Positions 14,122-15,969 of a stretch of DNA of 15,969 nucleotides are shown here, piece after piece; within the stretch, counting starts at the first letter, position 1; every line of letters starts with the position of its first letter. Below the pieces are notes generated by a model. It was given only the letters and a program-made list of their open reading frames with translations, was not told the DNA's origin and ran no database searches. Origin of the DNA: Bacteroidales bacterium (GTDB taxonomy: Bacteria; Bacteroidota; Bacteroidia; Bacteroidales; UBA932); assembly GCA_009774765.1 (NCBI GenBank), contig VSOK01000051.1:1-15969 (forward strand), in the 5' to 3' direction. Made by a program: the position numbers and the translations under genes.

Positions 14122-14573
14122 CAAAGAAAAAAGTGGAAGTGAATGAGGATATCCTCAAGAATATCATTGTCGGGGATATTCCTGTCTTCGGCAGGGAGCA
14201 ACCCATGAACGAGAATACGGAACAACCAGGACAGGAATCCATACCCGTCAAAAATCCGGAACATGCTCCAGCTGCCGAACCGGTTGAGATACAGTCAGAA
14301 AAAACGTCCCCTGTAAAACCTCGAAAAAAGAAAGATGAAGCAGGTAACTATAGAGACAAGTATCTGGTAAACATTCCGGCATCCAACCGTTCCCATGTCT
14401 ATATAAACCGCGAGGTGGCCGAATGCATCAAGCGCATCCTTCCGGTTATTGCCCCCGACATGAGCATATCGGGGTATATAAGCAACATCCTCGTTGACCA
14501 TATCCAGCAGCATTGGGAGGAAATCAACGAATTGTATAACAAAGAATATTACAAACCATTAAAACCATTTTAG
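14118..14573 (+). CDS. traB: DUF3408-type conjugal transfer protein (TraB position)
   Basis: A 151-residue soluble protein. Residues 1-75 are polar and probably disordered (Glu/Pro/Lys-rich). Residues 76-145 form the DUF3408-type domain: YRDKYLVNIPASNRSHVYIN (76-95), a helix ECIKRILPVIAPDMSISGYI and a final acidic helix HWEEINELYNKEYYKPL. The domain recalls a ribbon-helix-helix (beta strand, helix, SxSGYIS turn, helix), so DNA binding is possible but unproven. The next gene has the same domain behind a membrane anchor. It overlaps traA by four bases and is separated from the next gene by two bases. The gene name follows position in CTnDOT. Confidence 0.82.
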   Translation: MTKKKVEVNEDILKNIIVGDIPVFGREQPMNENTEQPGQESIPVKNPEHAPAAEPVEIQSEKTSPVKPRKKKDEAGNYRDKYLVNIPASNRSHVYINREVAECIKRILPVIAPDMSISGYISNILVDHIQQHWEEINELYNKEYYKPLKPF

Positions 14574-14575
14574 TC

Positions 14576-15031
14576 ATGACACAGATTATCTTTCACGTTG
14601 CGGCCATTGCCTGCATCGTTTACACAGTTTGCAGTTTCGGATTGTTCATTCATAAAAGAATGCGCAAGAGCAAAAGCACCGGAAAACACGTCCACGTTCC
14701 TCCGCCTGAAACTTCCGGCAAAGCGGAACCGGATACTTGGGAAGACACCGCTTATACACCAGCCTTAAAGGATGCCATCAACACGTCTTCAATTCAAATC
14801 GTTGAAGATTCATCGTATCGAATGACATATCTGGTAAATCACCCTATAGGCAATCGAATCCAGGTTTACATAAACAGGGATAGCTATGCTTTCATCAAGC
14901 GATTCTTGGCTGTTGTCGCTCCGGAGACATCCATGTCCGGATATGTAAGCACAATCATTGATGAGCATCTGACGAAATATGAGGATGAGATGTCTGAATT
15001 ATACACGGAAGCCATAAATAAACCCCTGTAG
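14576..15031 (+). CDS. traC: Membrane-anchored DUF3408-type protein (TraC position)
   Basis: A 151-residue protein with an N-terminal hydrophobic segment (IIFHVAAIACIVYTVCSFGLF, about 4-24), a basic stop (HKRMRKSKS), a polar linker, and a C-terminal domain (82-150) clearly homologous to the preceding protein: YLVNHPIGNRIQVYINRD, FIKRFLAVVAPETSMSGYVS, then a helix ending ELYTEAINKPL. Thus a soluble and a membrane-bound version of one domain are made from adjacent genes two bases apart. The basic residues after the anchor predict the C-terminal domain in the cytoplasm. The membrane-bound form could recruit the soluble form, TraA or DNA to the transfer site. The name is by operon position. Confidence 0.8.
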   Translation: MTQIIFHVAAIACIVYTVCSFGLFIHKRMRKSKSTGKHVHVPPPETSGKAEPDTWEDTAYTPALKDAINTSSIQIVEDSSYRMTYLVNHPIGNRIQVYINRDSYAFIKRFLAVVAPETSMSGYVSTIIDEHLTKYEDEMSELYTEAINKPL

Positions 15032-15033
15032 CC

Positions 15034-15783
15034 ATGGAAGCAAAAATTTATTTCACGGTAAAACTCGTGTGTGCGGTTTTCATATTCCGGCAACTGTGGA
15101 TATTCATCTTCAATCGGGAAATGTATGGCATTTGGGAGAAAGCCTACCGCTTGATGCGCATAGTCCGCATCAATCTATGGAAATACCAAAAGAAACGTTC
15201 GGAACAAAAAGCGCGTGACGCCAATAAAAAGGCAAGGCGCAGGAAAAAGACCGACGCACAGAACAGGCAAACGGCACAGCCGTCTTCTGCTGTTACTGTA
15301 GATGTAATCGGCAAGACAAAAATTGTCTATCTCGAAGACCCGGAAGTGGCGAGAAAAACTCCGACACGTTCCGAACCTATGGAAAAAGAGCCGATAGAGG
15401 AGGATGAGGAAATCAGTCCGGATGATGTAATACAGGAAGAAAAAGGTCTCACCAAAGAGGAAAAAGAAGAATTGATGGCTCCTGTGGATGCTGAACCTGA
15501 CCCGGATTTTGACACAGCCATGACCTTTGAGGATATAAACAATGTGGCAGAGGTGCTGATATCTGAAAATCCGGATGAAGAGAAAGCCATACGTGCAGCC
15601 ACTACCATACATCACAAGATGCACGATACGGTTATACTATCTTTTCTCACGGACAAGTTGAGTAATCAGGAAAAGGTAAACCGCCTGGTCAGCGAATGTC
15701 TGGATGAATCGGGCAGACCGTTGGCAAAACGAAAGACCGCATCCAAGAAGGTGGAGGCTTTCAACATAGATAAATTCGTTTAA
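15034..15783 (+). CDS. traD: Conjugal transfer protein TraD-like
   Basis: A 249-residue protein, two bases after the previous gene. A short hydrophobic stretch near the N-terminus (YFTVKLVCAVFIFRQLWIFIF, residues 6-26) may anchor it. Residues 34-75 are strongly basic and helical (Arg/Lys/Gln), residues 105-165 strongly acidic (EPIEEDEEISPDDV, KEEKEE), and the C-terminal 80 residues form a helical domain (TFEDINNVAEVL, HHKMHDTVILSFLTDKL) ending in a basic tail (RPLAKRKTASKK). This matches my memory of TraD proteins of Bacteroides conjugative elements by position, size and charge pattern; no enzymatic motif is present and its role is unknown. It is unrelated to the F-plasmid TraD coupling protein. 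A terminator follows its stop by about 30 nt. Confidence 0.75.
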   Translation: MEAKIYFTVKLVCAVFIFRQLWIFIFNREMYGIWEKAYRLMRIVRINLWKYQKKRSEQKARDANKKARRRKKTDAQNRQTAQPSSAVTVDVIGKTKIVYLEDPEVARKTPTRSEPMEKEPIEEDEEISPDDVIQEEKGLTKEEKEELMAPVDAEPDPDFDTAMTFEDINNVAEVLISENPDEEKAIRAATTIHHKMHDTVILSFLTDKLSNQEKVNRLVSECLDESGRPLAKRKTASKKVEAFNIDKFV

Positions 15784-15811
15784 TTGTTTCTTTTTGCTGT
15801 CATAGTTTTTG

Positions 15812-15847
15812 AAGGCATGTCGATGTGATATCGGTGTGCCTTTTTTT
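15812..15847 (+). terminator. Intrinsic terminator after traD
   Basis: AAGGCA (15812-15817) pairs with TGCCTT (15837-15842), with an inner CGAT/ATCG pair, and is followed by an uninterrupted T-run to 15847. This closes a traA-traD transcript, at least partly. Confidence 0.75.
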
Positions 15848-15908
15848 ACTTTTAAAAGATTCCATTAGATAAAATTCGGATGTTCATTCTTTATTTATAG
15901 CAGGCTCT

Positions 15909-15940
15909 TTTGTTGTATAGCATATTATTCACTATATTTG
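15909..15940 (+). promoter_or_regulatory. Consensus Bacteroides promoter at the right edge
   Basis: TTTG (15909-15912) and TATATTTG (15933-15940) are separated by 20 nt, a full match to the Bacteroides TTTG / TAnnTTTG promoter. Transcription would start near 15947 and run off the window, so the next gene has its own promoter. Confidence 0.75.
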
Positions 15941-15969
15941 TGGCATTAAAATAATAAGCATCATAATAT

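Noticed and set aside
15849..15858. Palindrome CTTTTAAAAG after the traD terminator
   Set aside because: Short and AT-rich, likely by chance; no second copy noticed.

Overview
The window is a stretch of a Bacteroidota (Bacteroides/Parabacteroides-type) integrative conjugative element of the CTnDOT/CTn341 class. The evidence is the gene order and protein families: a mob operon (ribbon-helix-helix accessory protein, HxH relaxase, VirD4-type coupling protein) diverging from a tra operon that opens with a ParA-like ATPase, two DUF3408-type proteins and a TraD-type protein, with a TopB plus DUF4099/DUF3945 block at the other end. Promoter-like sequences fit the Bacteroides -7 consensus TAnnTTTG rather than an E. 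coli -10. No rRNA, tRNA, CRISPR array or transposase is visible.

Layout. 1-2667 (minus strand): DUF4099/DUF3945 protein, a small DUF4099-like protein and the 5' part of topB, transcribed leftward as one unit. 2668-3380: about 700 bp without a convincing gene, containing a purine-rich tract, a 20-bp imperfect inverted repeat (3092-3111/3242-3261) and a hairpin. 3381-6292 (plus strand): an AT-rich cargo operon, opposite in direction to everything around it, encoding an AbiEi-type antitoxin, an AbiEii-type nucleotidyltransferase toxin and a 433-residue protein I cannot firmly assign; a Bacteroides -7 element lies inside a perfect inverted repeat just upstream. 6347-8721 (minus): six small, closely spaced genes of mostly unknown function (a DUF4120-like protein, two paralogues with a shared C-terminal domain, a DUF4326-like protein and two others). 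8722-8942: a structured non-coding spacer. 8943-12716 (minus): mobC, mobB, mobA. 12717-13356: divergent intergenic region with three hairpins, a good mob promoter and many short repeats; this is the best oriT candidate. 13357-15783 (plus): traA-traB-traC-traD, then an intrinsic terminator and, at the very right edge, a new consensus Bacteroides promoter.

How it works together. MobA and MobB would form the relaxosome at the hairpin-rich region, MobC would couple the nicked strand to the type IV secretion channel whose early genes start at traA, and TopB with the DUF3945 protein belong to the element's DNA-processing/maintenance genes. The AbiE operon is a likely anti-phage or element-stabilising passenger. 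The most interesting items for follow-up are the third gene of the AbiE operon, its inverted-repeat promoter, the hairpin series in the presumed mob leader, and a structured spacer motif that appears in two degenerate copies flanking the cargo and small-gene block.
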